A stretch of 64,000 nucleotides of DNA from Chloroflexota bacterium (GTDB taxonomy: Bacteria > Chloroflexota > Anaerolineae > 4572-78 > J111), in the NCBI GenBank assembly GCA_016860845.1, contig BOKF01000022.1, positions 74,031-138,030 of the forward strand, written 5' to 3'. The notes beneath the pieces were generated by a model that saw nothing but the letters and a program-made list of their open reading frames with translations, made no database searches and was not told where the DNA came from. This document shows, one piece after another, positions 54,333 through 62,731 of the stretch. Within the stretch, counting starts at the first letter, position 1, and each line of letters starts with the position of its first letter. Made by a program: the position numbers and the translations under genes.

Positions 54333-55730
54333 TCAACTGCTGTAGTTAATATTCTCCCGTTCTGTCACGCCAAAGAGTGACGGTGGCACAAGCAGGAAGA
54401 GCAGGTTGAGCAGGATGCCAACAATGGCGGCAAAGACGATAGCCGGGATCCCATTAGGGAAAACAACCGGGATGGGGAAGGGGTAGAGGCCGTCTTTCAA
54501 GGCCAGGTTGCCGCCGATGCCGGAGATCAGAATGATCGCACCCACCGCCAACTGGCGCGGCTCGAACAGGTTAACCTTTTCAGACTGGATGAGGGCGATA
54601 CCTTGCATGCCGATAACGCCAAACAGGTAGATGGCCAGCCCGCCGGTCACCGCCACCGGGATGGTATTGACGACAGCCGCCAATTTGCCAATGAAGCCCA
54701 AGACGATAGCGATGACTCCCGCCGCCATCAAGACCGGCACGGAGTAGTTGCGGGTAATGGCCATGAGGCTGTTGTTCTCGCCATAGTTGGTGCCGGCGCA
54801 GCCACCCAGGAAGCCGACCACCAGGTCGTCGGCGCCATCAGCCACCAGGTTAAGGCCGATGAGTTTCTTGATTTCAAAGGGCTTGCGTCCTAATTCCTTG
54901 GCCAGTTGGTCAATGTAGAGGCTCATCTGGTACAGGTGGGCCGTACTTTCGGGGATGGTGGCAATGGCGATCAGGGCGATACTGAAGATCGAAGCCCAGG
55001 CCGCCGGATTCTCAAAGGCCGGTAAGGTGATATTGGGGACGCGAACCCACGACTCTTGGGCGATGAGGTCAAAATTGACCAGACCAAAGGGAATAGCGAC
55101 GACGTACCCGACAATCGCGCCCAGCAAGATGGGCAGCATGCCCAGCAAGCCCCGATTCTGCAGGTAAACCGAGAAAGCCACCGTGACAATCAGGGTGATG
55201 AAGGCCACGCCCCAGTGCGCGCCGGCCATGCCGAGCGCCGCTCCGGCCAGGGCCACGCCGATAACTATCGCCACGCTGCCGGTGATGACTGGGGGCAGCA
55301 CTTTATCCAGGGCCGCTTTGCCAATTCGCATAATCAGCAGGCCCACTAAAATTTCGACGACAGCCGTGCCCATAATACCTACCTGGACAATGCGCACCCC
55401 ATCGGGGCAGTAGAAGGTGGTGGGGTCGCCAAAGCAGTCGTTGGCGTAGAGACTCATGGTGGTGATAACCACCGCAATGTAGCTGAAGCTGGAACCGTAA
55501 TACATAGGGATGCGCCGCCCCGAAACTAGCAGGGCGATGATCGTACCCAAACCGCTGGCGAGCAGGGTGACACCCACATCGAATTTGGTCAGGATTGCCA
55601 CCAGCACGGTGGCCGGGAACATGGTCAACACCTGTTGGAAGCCCAAACTGAGCATCGCCCCCCAGGGAGGCGTGTCAGAGGGTAAATAACCCATTACTTT
55701 TGATTCTTTGCTTGTACTTAAGGTAGCCAT
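54333..55730 (-). CDS. Uracil/xanthine-type permease (NCS2 family)
   Basis: A 465-residue transporter with 12-14 helices. The NCS2 fold shows GMAGAHWGVAFITLIVTVAF, the substrate-site helix ATIPESTAHLYQMSL (Glu in TM8 region) and GCAGTNYGENNSLMAITRNY (TM10 motif with the Thr-Asn-Tyr run). Uracil and xanthine carriers share these features and cannot be separated by eye. It most likely imports the nucleobase or related heterocycle handled by the adjacent Mo hydroxylase. A good GGAGGGA site precedes the ATG. Confidence 0.92.
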   Translation of the reverse strand: MATLSTSKESKVMGYLPSDTPPWGAMLSLGFQQVLTMFPATVLVAILTKFDVGVTLLASGLGTIIALLVSGRRIPMYYGSSFSYIAVVITTMSLYANDCFGDPTTFYCPDGVRIVQVGIMGTAVVEILVGLLIMRIGKAALDKVLPPVITGSVAIVIGVALAGAALGMAGAHWGVAFITLIVTVAFSVYLQNRGLLGMLPILLGAIVGYVVAIPFGLVNFDLIAQESWVRVPNITLPAFENPAAWASIFSIALIAIATIPESTAHLYQMSLYIDQLAKELGRKPFEIKKLIGLNLVADGADDLVVGFLGGCAGTNYGENNSLMAITRNYSVPVLMAAGVIAIVLGFIGKLAAVVNTIPVAVTGGLAIYLFGVIGMQGIALIQSEKVNLFEPRQLAVGAIILISGIGGNLALKDGLYPFPIPVVFPNGIPAIVFAAIVGILLNLLFLLVPPSLFGVTERENINYSS

Positions 55731-55974
55731 GTGATTTTTCCCTCCATTGGGAGAATTTTATCGTTGTTTAACTTCATTGTTAAAAGATGAATCGCGGCAA
55801 AAGCTATAGGCATAACCATCCATCTCTCTATTCAATTTGTTTAGTCGTTAGACTGTTAGGCAGTTAAGTAGGAGCATTGCAAAAATGAAATAACAACTCC
55901 TGCCTAATACGGTCAACTCACCTCCTTTCATGCAGAGAGTTCTTGAGCCGAGGGATAAAGGGCAAATTGGCGCT

Positions 55975-56601
55975 CTACGACCGCCTCTGTGCTGCCCAGA
56001 CCCCGGCCACTAATACCCCAATGATAATAAAAACGATAGCCAGCCATGTTCGGCGCGACGAGAAGACCTCACCCACCATATCTTTGGCTACGGCCGCCGC
56101 AAACCCCACTTCCGAAGGCGCTGTATATTCAACTGCCCGGCCTTCAGCCTCAGCCGCCAGGCGTTCTTTCAAGGCCCGATTCAACGCCTCGAAAGCCTGT
56201 TTGGCCATACCGTTGGCCGCACTTTCGATCAGCCGCTGGCCGACATTAGCTAGCGTGCCGCCCACTTGCAGCTCACCCTCGTATTTCATGAGCGTGGTCC
56301 CATCATCCAGTTCAATCAACTGGCAGTCGCCACTGCCCTGGCCAAAGCCGGGGCCGCCTCGACCTTCCACGGTCAGCGTGTAGCTTTCGGGCGGCTTTTC
56401 GTTAGAAACGACCAGTTTGCCGGAGAAAACGCCGACTACCGGCCCAATCCGCACGTTGAGCTTACCCTCATACTCGTTGTCGCTCATCTGGGTCAAGTTC
56501 TGCGTTCCCGGCAAGGCGGTCGCCAGCACCTCCGGGTCTCGCACCACCTCCCAGACGACTTCTCGCGGCCCGTCAAAGACATATTCACCGCTTAGTTTCA
56601 A
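55975..56601 (-). CDS. CoxG-like SRPBCC protein with C-terminal membrane anchor
   Basis: A 208-residue protein starting at TTG after AAGGAGAAAG. Residues 1-145 are the CoxG (CO dehydrogenase subunit G) START-like fold: FDGPREVVWEVVRDPEVLA, LPGTQNLTQ and the final GQRLIESAANGMAKQAFEAL helix. A hydrophobic helix at the extreme C-terminus (WLAIVFIIIGVLVAGVWAA) should anchor it to the membrane, as reported for CoxG, which tethers Mo hydroxylases. The 244-bp gap between it and the permease shows nothing notable. Confidence 0.9.
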   Translation of the reverse strand: MKLSGEYVFDGPREVVWEVVRDPEVLATALPGTQNLTQMSDNEYEGKLNVRIGPVVGVFSGKLVVSNEKPPESYTLTVEGRGGPGFGQGSGDCQLIELDDGTTLMKYEGELQVGGTLANVGQRLIESAANGMAKQAFEALNRALKERLAAEAEGRAVEYTAPSEVGFAAAVAKDMVGEVFSSRRTWLAIVFIIIGVLVAGVWAAQRRS

Positions 56602-56631
56602 GGTTCTTTCTCCTTCAAGGACTTTTGTTTG

Positions 56632-56760
56632 GATGTCATTTTGAGCGACCGTAGGGAGCGAAAAATCCCCAAAACGTCGGCTTGCTATCGAGTACCTTAG
56701 GGATTCTTCACTCCGCTATGCTTCGTTCACGCGAAGCAGTGACAAGCAAAAGTCCTTGTC
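56632..56760. repeat. GTCATTTCGAGCGA-family dispersed repeat, copy 2
   Basis: GTCATTTTGAGCGACCGTAG and GAGCGAAAAATCCCC at the left, with AGGGATTCTTCACTCC and further inverted segments (CTTCGTTCACGCGAAGCAG) at the right. Matches 28069-28132 and 61618-61702. Confidence 0.7.
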
Positions 56761-56809
56761 TTGCCATGCATTGTCGCTATGTCTCCTTCGACAATCCGGG
56801 TATAATGAA

Positions 56810-58483
56810 TCAACTTCCTTCTTTAAAGGCCACAAAGCGGCCCCACATCGACTCCGCTTCCATCGCTTTCTGGACAAAACAACCGATGTAGTAGCGGCCG
56901 CTGGGGGCAACGGCGATTTGACCACCCAGGTTCTCGGCGTGGACAATCCGCTTCGGGAAGAGATTCAGGTGCATATCCTGGTAGTAGTGCTCGATGGGAT
57001 ACATCTCGTCCCAATCCTTGCCAAAATCCCTGATGAGCTTGGCATTGGCCTCCTCAAAAGTTTTAGGGTGCCAGAGGCGCTGGATGGTGTTCATGGGATG
57101 GTCGGCAGCCACGCAGTCAATCCCGATCCACTTGATCTGCATGTCAATGCACCACTGGGCAAAGTCGGGTGAAGGGCCGGGGTGTTTGATCATGTAGCGA
57201 AACTCGTCCGAATCCGGGCTGCTCCAGCCGTACCGGTTCCAGCCGGTTTTGATGATGAGGATATCGCCCTGGCGGATGTCTACCACATCTTGGATCATCT
57301 TAGGAGTATAAACACTGGAGTTGCTGACCAGGTGCGAAATATCGGCGATGACGCCCGGCCCGACCCATTCCTCCAGGGACACCTGGCCGATGGTTCTGCC
57401 GGCCGGGTAGAAGTGCTTCTCGCCGTCCATGTGGGTCCCCAGGTGAATGCTGGCATTGCAGATCGAGCCGTTGCGGCCCATGCCAAAGTATTGGCCGCCG
57501 ACCCGCTTGGTGTAGGTCACGGTCAAGGGGACATAGTTGGCCCACTGGGGTGTCTGGACGCTGAAGGGAACGGTCAGGTCCAGCATCTCAGCCGAGTCCA
57601 TGACCTGAAAGAACGCTTCCTCGTCCATCCCAAGGGGCGCTTGCCAGGCGACCACCCGCGCCCAGGCGGACTCGACTTCCATGAAGGGGATCGGCTGAAT
57701 CGTGATCCAGGCCCGCCGATTATTGAGTTTGTCAATGTCGCCGACAATCGCTTCGGCCAGCACCAGGTGTGCCTTGGGCATGGTGATATGGGTCAGGGCG
57801 TGATAGTCGTCGGGAGGGAACATCTCGTCCCAGGTTTTGCCGTAGGTTTCCAGCAGCTTGCTCTCCGCCCGCTTGAAGTCACGCTCGTGCATGCGCCGGA
57901 TAGGCGTATTCATGGGGTGTTCGGCGCAGCCGCAATCAACCCCGACCACCTTGAGCTGCATCTCCACGGCCCAGGGGAAGAAATCGGGCGACGGGCCGGG
58001 ATGTTTGACATAAAAGCCAAACTCTTTGGACTCGACGCCGCCCTGGGCCTGCTCGTTGAAAGTATCGGGCAGGTCCCAGGAATAGCGGTGATAGCCGGTA
58101 TTGACGATCAGAATATCGCCCTTTTTGACCGTCGCCTTTTTCATAATCATCTCAGGCGTGTACAGGCTGTAATCGGAGACCTCATCCGAAATGTCTACGA
58201 TCACGCCCGGCCCGCTCAGCTCTTTCAGCGGAATATCGGCGATGGCCCGGCCCCCGGAATGGAAAGCCCGCTCACCGACCAGGTGCGTGCCGACCGTGTT
58301 GCTCCAATTCAGGATTTGGCCGTTGGCCCCCTGGCCCCCGCCATAAGCGCCCGTGACCCGCTTGAAGAAGTGGACTTCCAGCGCCTTTTCGCCGGGCCAG
58401 GGCGGGGTGAAGATGCTGCAACCCTGGGTCAGGTCAAACATCTTGGCGTCGGTCATTATTTTGATGAATTGTTCTCGTTCCAT
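56810..58483 (-). CDS. Tandem cyclase-family protein, first domain degenerate
   Basis: A 557-residue fusion of two cyclase-family (PF04199; kynurenine formamidase/isatin hydrolase-like) domains. The second has the complete metal motif HLGTHMDGEKH; at the same place in the first domain the sequence is TVGTHLVGERA, with the first His, the Asp and the last His replaced by Thr, Val and Ala. Other segments (GDILI..TG..RY.W, HPGPSPDF) are retained in both halves, so the first domain is folded but probably inactive. Start ATG 58483 follows GGGGGAA; the frame extends slightly further. Adjacent to DUF1116 and FdrA genes. Confidence 0.85.
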   Translation of the reverse strand: MEREQFIKIMTDAKMFDLTQGCSIFTPPWPGEKALEVHFFKRVTGAYGGGQGANGQILNWSNTVGTHLVGERAFHSGGRAIADIPLKELSGPGVIVDISDEVSDYSLYTPEMIMKKATVKKGDILIVNTGYHRYSWDLPDTFNEQAQGGVESKEFGFYVKHPGPSPDFFPWAVEMQLKVVGVDCGCAEHPMNTPIRRMHERDFKRAESKLLETYGKTWDEMFPPDDYHALTHITMPKAHLVLAEAIVGDIDKLNNRRAWITIQPIPFMEVESAWARVVAWQAPLGMDEEAFFQVMDSAEMLDLTVPFSVQTPQWANYVPLTVTYTKRVGGQYFGMGRNGSICNASIHLGTHMDGEKHFYPAGRTIGQVSLEEWVGPGVIADISHLVSNSSVYTPKMIQDVVDIRQGDILIIKTGWNRYGWSSPDSDEFRYMIKHPGPSPDFAQWCIDMQIKWIGIDCVAADHPMNTIQRLWHPKTFEEANAKLIRDFGKDWDEMYPIEHYYQDMHLNLFPKRIVHAENLGGQIAVAPSGRYYIGCFVQKAMEAESMWGRFVAFKEGS

Positions 58484-58509
58484 ATGTTCCCCCTTTGGAA
58501 TAGTCAAAG

Positions 58510-59751
58510 CTAAAACCCATACTGCTCTGCATACGCCACCAAGGCATCCTCAAAAATGCTCATCGGCGGGCTGACCACGCCGGCCCCGACCTGCCCGATG
58601 CCGGGGTCTTTATGGGCGACGCCGGTATTGACCCGCGGCGGCATACCCTTTTCGACCACCTTGCGGATATCTATGCCGGTGGGCGTGCCTCTAAAGTCCA
58701 ACTGCGGAATGCTGAAGTATTTATGCTCGGTATAGGTAATTTCGTACATTTGCAGGGTGGTGTTGATGGCGTCTTTGGGTGTGCCGCTGATAAAGGTGAC
58801 AATGGCGGGCGCTCCGGCCATGGCAAAACCGCCGATGCCCGCTGTCTCGGTGATGGTGCTGTCGCCGATGTCCGGGTTGGCGTCTTTTTCGGTGAAACCG
58901 GGGAAGTACAACGCCTTGACCCGGCCGGCCGGGCCGGTAAACCAGCGGTCGCCCAGGCCGCTGACCCGGATGCCAAAATCGGTGCCGTTGCGGGCCATGG
59001 TCGTCACAATGGTGCTGCCCTCGATCCCGTGACCGGCGTCGGCCATCGTTTTGCAGGCAGCCATAACCGGATTGAGGATGCTCAGAGAATTATCCCCCAG
59101 GAAGCGGATGATCTCGGCGGCAGTGGCGCTATCTTTAGCCACTTTGACAATGGAGGGAGCCAGGGCATTGGTATAAATCAAAGACCCGGCGTCCATGCGA
59201 TTGTGCCCATCATCGCCCATTTGCAGCGATTTGGCGATGATGGTTCTCAGATCAAGCCCCTCGCTCACTTGCAGCGCCTCATGAAGAACGGGCCCCATGA
59301 CTCCGTTCATCCAGTTCAGCCGGGAGATGACCTCCTGGCTGTAAGCACCCATGCGCAGCACTTTGCCCCGCCCTTCATTCAGGCTGGAATAAGCCTTGTT
59401 GCCGTGCGTCTTGTTTTCGACAATGTAGACCATCATCGAAGGGGACAGCAAACCGGCCATTGGGCCGACAGCCCGATGATGGTGGCAGGGTTCAAAATCA
59501 ATCTGGCCGGCTTTGATCATGGCTTCGGCTTCATTTTCGTCTTTGGCTTTACCCTCAAAGATGAGCGCCCCGATCGCTGCTCCGCGCATCGGTCCCGCCA
59601 TGCGCTCCCAGGTGACCGGCGGGCCGGCGTGTAATAACAAATTTTCGCGCATCCCCGGAACCACGTCCAAAGCTCTGCCTAGCCCCACCAAGACGGGACG
59701 GGCCTCCATCATCCGGGTTGTCGCTTCGAGATTAGCTTTTTCTATATCCAC
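58510..59751 (-). CDS. DUF1116 protein (YlbE/AllG-like)
   Basis: A 413-residue protein of the DUF1116 family, starting at GTG after GGAGGGAA. Recognisable stretches: RPVLVGLGRALDVVPGM at the start, GPMRGAAIGALIFEG, CHHHRAVGPMAGLLSPSM and NGTDFGIRVSGLGDRWFTGP. In E. coli the homologue ylbE (allG) lies with fdrA (allF) and ylbF (allH), linked to oxamate carbamoyltransferase activity in anaerobic allantoin use. No DUF2877 (AllH) or carbamate kinase gene is in this window, so the reaction may differ. Downstream of fdrA with a repeat in the gap. Confidence 0.9.
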   Translation of the reverse strand: MDIEKANLEATTRMMEARPVLVGLGRALDVVPGMRENLLLHAGPPVTWERMAGPMRGAAIGALIFEGKAKDENEAEAMIKAGQIDFEPCHHHRAVGPMAGLLSPSMMVYIVENKTHGNKAYSSLNEGRGKVLRMGAYSQEVISRLNWMNGVMGPVLHEALQVSEGLDLRTIIAKSLQMGDDGHNRMDAGSLIYTNALAPSIVKVAKDSATAAEIIRFLGDNSLSILNPVMAACKTMADAGHGIEGSTIVTTMARNGTDFGIRVSGLGDRWFTGPAGRVKALYFPGFTEKDANPDIGDSTITETAGIGGFAMAGAPAIVTFISGTPKDAINTTLQMYEITYTEHKYFSIPQLDFRGTPTGIDIRKVVEKGMPPRVNTGVAHKDPGIGQVGAGVVSPPMSIFEDALVAYAEQYGF

Positions 59752-59774
59752 AGGTTATTCCCTCCAAGAAAATA

Positions 59775-59842
59775 GTAGACAGTAGACGGTAGACAGGGGA
59801 ATCATACGACTCTGCGACCTTGCTACCCTGCTACCTTGCTAC
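59775..59842. repeat. Inverted copy of the 38451-38514 tandem repeat
   Basis: GTAGACAGTAGACGGTAGAC, a spacer like GGGGAATCATACGACTCTG, then TTGCTACC-type octamers. Reverse complement of the element after the sugar permease. It encodes the last residues (KSSKVAG) and TAG stop of fdrA. Confidence 0.88.
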
Positions 59843-61565
59843 TTTTCATTCGTTCCAAGATTGCCATTAATTTCTCGTTGCCGCCGGCAGGAGGCCGCCA
59901 CTCTACCTGGATCACGGGCGCATCCTGAGCGTTCAGGCTCTCGGTGAATGACTCCACCCCGACATTGATAGCGGCCAGGGGTTGTTGCAATACAGCCAGA
60001 TCCACCTCTTTTGAAGACGCCGTTGGCGGCTGGCTGGCGGGCTGGTTGAGCGCCTGGACAAGCTGGCCCACGTAACGCACGGCGACCTCGTTATTGGTTT
60101 CGACTCGCGCTCCGGCTGCCTTGAGCTGCTCGACCTGCTTATTGAACCCCTGGGGGTCCTCGTCGGTGCCGACCACCACGGCGACCACTTCCAACTGCCG
60201 CCCGGCTTCTTTGGCCTGGGCAATCGCCTGGGCAATCGCCGGGCCAAGTTCGCTGGCCGGATCGGGATGAGCGCCGTAGCCCAGGACGACATCCAGCAGG
60301 ATAACGGCGACTTCCGGGTTGGCCGCTTCTTGCTGCAAGCGGCGGATGCGCAGGTCATTATCCATCATGGGGTGCAGGCGGCCTACGGTAAATTCATCTT
60401 CGCCCAGGTCAACGATAGTGTTGGCCTGGCTGACCAGGGAGTTTTCCAGGCGGTTTTGACCTTTTTTTAGGGGGGCGTTAGAGTAGACGACAGGCAGATA
60501 ATCTTGCAGAATGAGCAGGGCTTCGTAGGCCAGCGTGCCGCCGGAGAAGAGGCCGCGCAGGTAGCACTGGCCCGGCGCAAAGCGGCTGAGGTCGAGACTC
60601 GCTCCACTTTTTTCAACAGGCATAGCGGCCAATTCTACCGCTACGGTGGCGGCTTCGTCCAGGGTGCGGACAAAATGAAGATTTCCCAGCCGCCGGGCGG
60701 GGGGAACATAGCCAATAAAGTCTATGATGACGGGCTTGCCTATTGCCTGGGCGGCTTGCAGCAAATCCTCCGCAACCGTGGCCGCCGGTGGTTTGGAAAC
60801 GAGAATAATCACCTTTGTTTCGGGGTCACGGCGGAAAAGGTCAAGCGCCTGGCGGGCCGTCACCGCGCCCACCGCCTCGGAAAGATCGCGCCCGCCGGTG
60901 CCGAGGGCATGGGTCAGGCCGCCGCCCAACTGGTGAACCCGTGAGCTGACCTGCTGCAAGCCGGTTCCCGCCGCAGCGACCAGACCAATCGGTCCCCGGC
61001 GCACTTTGTTGGCAAAGCCCAGGCCGACGCCGTTGACGATAGCCGTGCCGCAGTCAGGCCCCATGACCAGCAGTCCTTTCTCGGCCGCCACCCGTTTGAG
61101 CGATACCTCGTCTTCCACGGAGACATTGTCGCTAAACAGGAAAACATTCTTGTCCAGACTGAGGGCCTCGCGGGCTACGCCGGCAGCGTAGCGGCCCGGT
61201 ACAGAGACCAGCACCCAGCGCGCCTCAGGCAGCATCTTGGCCGCCGTTTCGAGACTTTTGGGCAGATAATCCTGGCCATCGCCGGCGCGTTTACGAGTAA
61301 GAAGCCCGTCTACTTGAGCCAAAGTACCTTGAGCGGCAGCCTCGTCCTCAGCCCGGACGACGATGACCAGGTCGTCGGCCCCGGCTGCCTGAGCCTGGGG
61401 CACCAGTAAATCACTCTGAGCCAGAAGCTCTTTATTCGCCTCGGTGCCCATAATCACCCCTGTGTCAAGAACACCGGGGAGTTCGCTCAGCGAGCGCTGC
61501 AACTGCATAAGCACCACCGAGTCGTAATAAGCGCCGGAGCGAATTTCCACTTGAATGGCTGTCAC
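59823..61565 (-). CDS. fdrA: FdrA-like acyl-CoA synthetase/carbamoyltransferase subunit
   Basis: A 580-residue protein related to succinyl-CoA synthetase alpha chains: VLVSVPGRYAAGVAREAL, the GPDCGTAIVNGVGLGFAN loop, and VAAAGTGLQQVSSRVHQLGGG (phosphate-site region). The active-site His of succinyl-CoA synthetases is not obvious, as in other FdrA proteins. GTG start at 61565 is five bases after GGAGG. With DUF1116 it forms the AllF/AllG-like pair; E. coli counterparts are linked to carbamoyl transfer between oxamate and phosphate. Its last seven residues and stop are repeat-encoded. Confidence 0.9.
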   Translation of the reverse strand: MTAIQVEIRSGAYYDSVVLMQLQRSLSELPGVLDTGVIMGTEANKELLAQSDLLVPQAQAAGADDLVIVVRAEDEAAAQGTLAQVDGLLTRKRAGDGQDYLPKSLETAAKMLPEARWVLVSVPGRYAAGVAREALSLDKNVFLFSDNVSVEDEVSLKRVAAEKGLLVMGPDCGTAIVNGVGLGFANKVRRGPIGLVAAAGTGLQQVSSRVHQLGGGLTHALGTGGRDLSEAVGAVTARQALDLFRRDPETKVIILVSKPPAATVAEDLLQAAQAIGKPVIIDFIGYVPPARRLGNLHFVRTLDEAATVAVELAAMPVEKSGASLDLSRFAPGQCYLRGLFSGGTLAYEALLILQDYLPVVYSNAPLKKGQNRLENSLVSQANTIVDLGEDEFTVGRLHPMMDNDLRIRRLQQEAANPEVAVILLDVVLGYGAHPDPASELGPAIAQAIAQAKEAGRQLEVVAVVVGTDEDPQGFNKQVEQLKAAGARVETNNEVAVRYVGQLVQALNQPASQPPTASSKEVDLAVLQQPLAAINVGVESFTESLNAQDAPVIQVEWRPPAGGNEKLMAILERMKSSKVAG

Positions 61566-61617
61566 TTTAACCTCCACAGAACTTGGCTGACCATAGCGTC
61601 ATCGTAACTGCTCAACC

Positions 61618-61702
61618 ATGTCATTTCGACCGAAGGGAGAAATCCCTAATACCTATGTGCCACTTTAGGGATTTCGAGGCCATAGGCCTCGAAATGACAT
61701 TG
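61618..61702. repeat. GTCATTTCGAGCGA-family dispersed repeat, copy 3
   Basis: ATGTCATTTCGACCGAAGGG and AGAAATCCCT at the left pair with AGGGATTTCGAGG...CCTCGAAATGACAT at the right; a short inner dyad (GAGGCCATAGGCCTC) is present. It lies in the divergent gap between fdrA and the NmrA-like gene. Confidence 0.85.
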
Positions 61703-61844
61703 GGCTGAGTAATAACGTCTAATCTATGATTGCAGCGCCATTATACTATAATCAAAACCAGACCACTACCGTGTATAGTTTGCATCCAATTAAATACATG
61801 CTATGCTTGTCGTATTATCACTGCCCCTTACGGGAGGTTTGTTT

Positions 61845-62708
61845 ATGATTCTTGTCACCGGCGCTGCGGGCAAAACCGGCAGCGCTGTTATTCGCACGCT
61901 GGCCGCCCAGGAAAAAAGCGTCCGGGCACTGGTTCGCCGGCATGAACAGGTTCAACCCATCAAAGAACTGGGCGCGCAAGAAGTCGTCGTCGGGGACGTG
62001 CGCTCTCAAGCGACTGTAAACCAGGCCGTACGGGGCGTCCGAGCTATCTACCACATCTGCCCCAACATGAGTCCCGACGAAGTCTCTATCGGTCAGGCCG
62101 TGATCACGGCTGCTCGTGCCAGCGGCGTTGAACACTTTGTCTACCACTCGGTGCTGCATCCCCAAACCGAGGCCATGCCGCACCATTGGCAGAAACTGCG
62201 TGTTGAAGAGCAATTGTTCGAGGCCGGCTTGCCCTGCACCATCTTGCAACCCGCAGCCTATATGCAGAACATAGCGGCCCACTGGGATCAGATTTTAGAG
62301 CAGGGCCGATACCTGGTGCCCTACGCTGTAGAAACCCGGCTAAGTATGGTTGATCTGGAAGATGTGGCTGCTGCTGCCACTGTCGTCCTGACTCAGCCGG
62401 GCCATGCGGGGGCTACCTATGAACTGGCCGGGGCGGAAGTGCTGACCCAGACCGAGGTGGCTGCCGTTTTGAGCCGGCAGCTAGGCCGTCCGGTTCAGGC
62501 GGAGACCATGTCTCTTGAAACGTGGAAACAGGGAGTGCGGGGGGCTGGGTTGGGTGACTATCAGATTGAGACTTTGATCAAAATGTTCCGCTACTATGAT
62601 CGTTATGGTTTTTGGGGCAACCCCCACATTCTGACCTGGCTGCTCGGGCACCCACCGGCGACCCTGGCCGACTTTGTCAAACGAACGGCGCAGCAGCGAC
62701 CCGGTTAA
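61845..62708 (+). CDS. NmrA-like NAD(P)-binding protein
   Basis: A 287-residue atypical short-chain dehydrogenase. The dinucleotide motif is VTGAAGKTG (4-12), with Arg residues after strand two (VRALVRRHE) that suggest NADPH preference. The catalytic Tyr-x3-Lys is absent: YHSVLHP occupies the position, as in NmrA/HSCARG sensors and some isoflavone-reductase-like enzymes. GGGAGG lies six bases before ATG 61845. The only plus-strand gene in the final catabolic region, divergent from fdrA; may be a redox sensor or a reductase. Confidence 0.85.
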   Translation: MILVTGAAGKTGSAVIRTLAAQEKSVRALVRRHEQVQPIKELGAQEVVVGDVRSQATVNQAVRGVRAIYHICPNMSPDEVSIGQAVITAARASGVEHFVYHSVLHPQTEAMPHHWQKLRVEEQLFEAGLPCTILQPAAYMQNIAAHWDQILEQGRYLVPYAVETRLSMVDLEDVAAAATVVLTQPGHAGATYELAGAEVLTQTEVAAVLSRQLGRPVQAETMSLETWKQGVRGAGLGDYQIETLIKMFRYYDRYGFWGNPHILTWLLGHPPATLADFVKRTAQQRPG

Positions 62709-62731
62709 GCGCAATAGATAGTTGTTCCACT

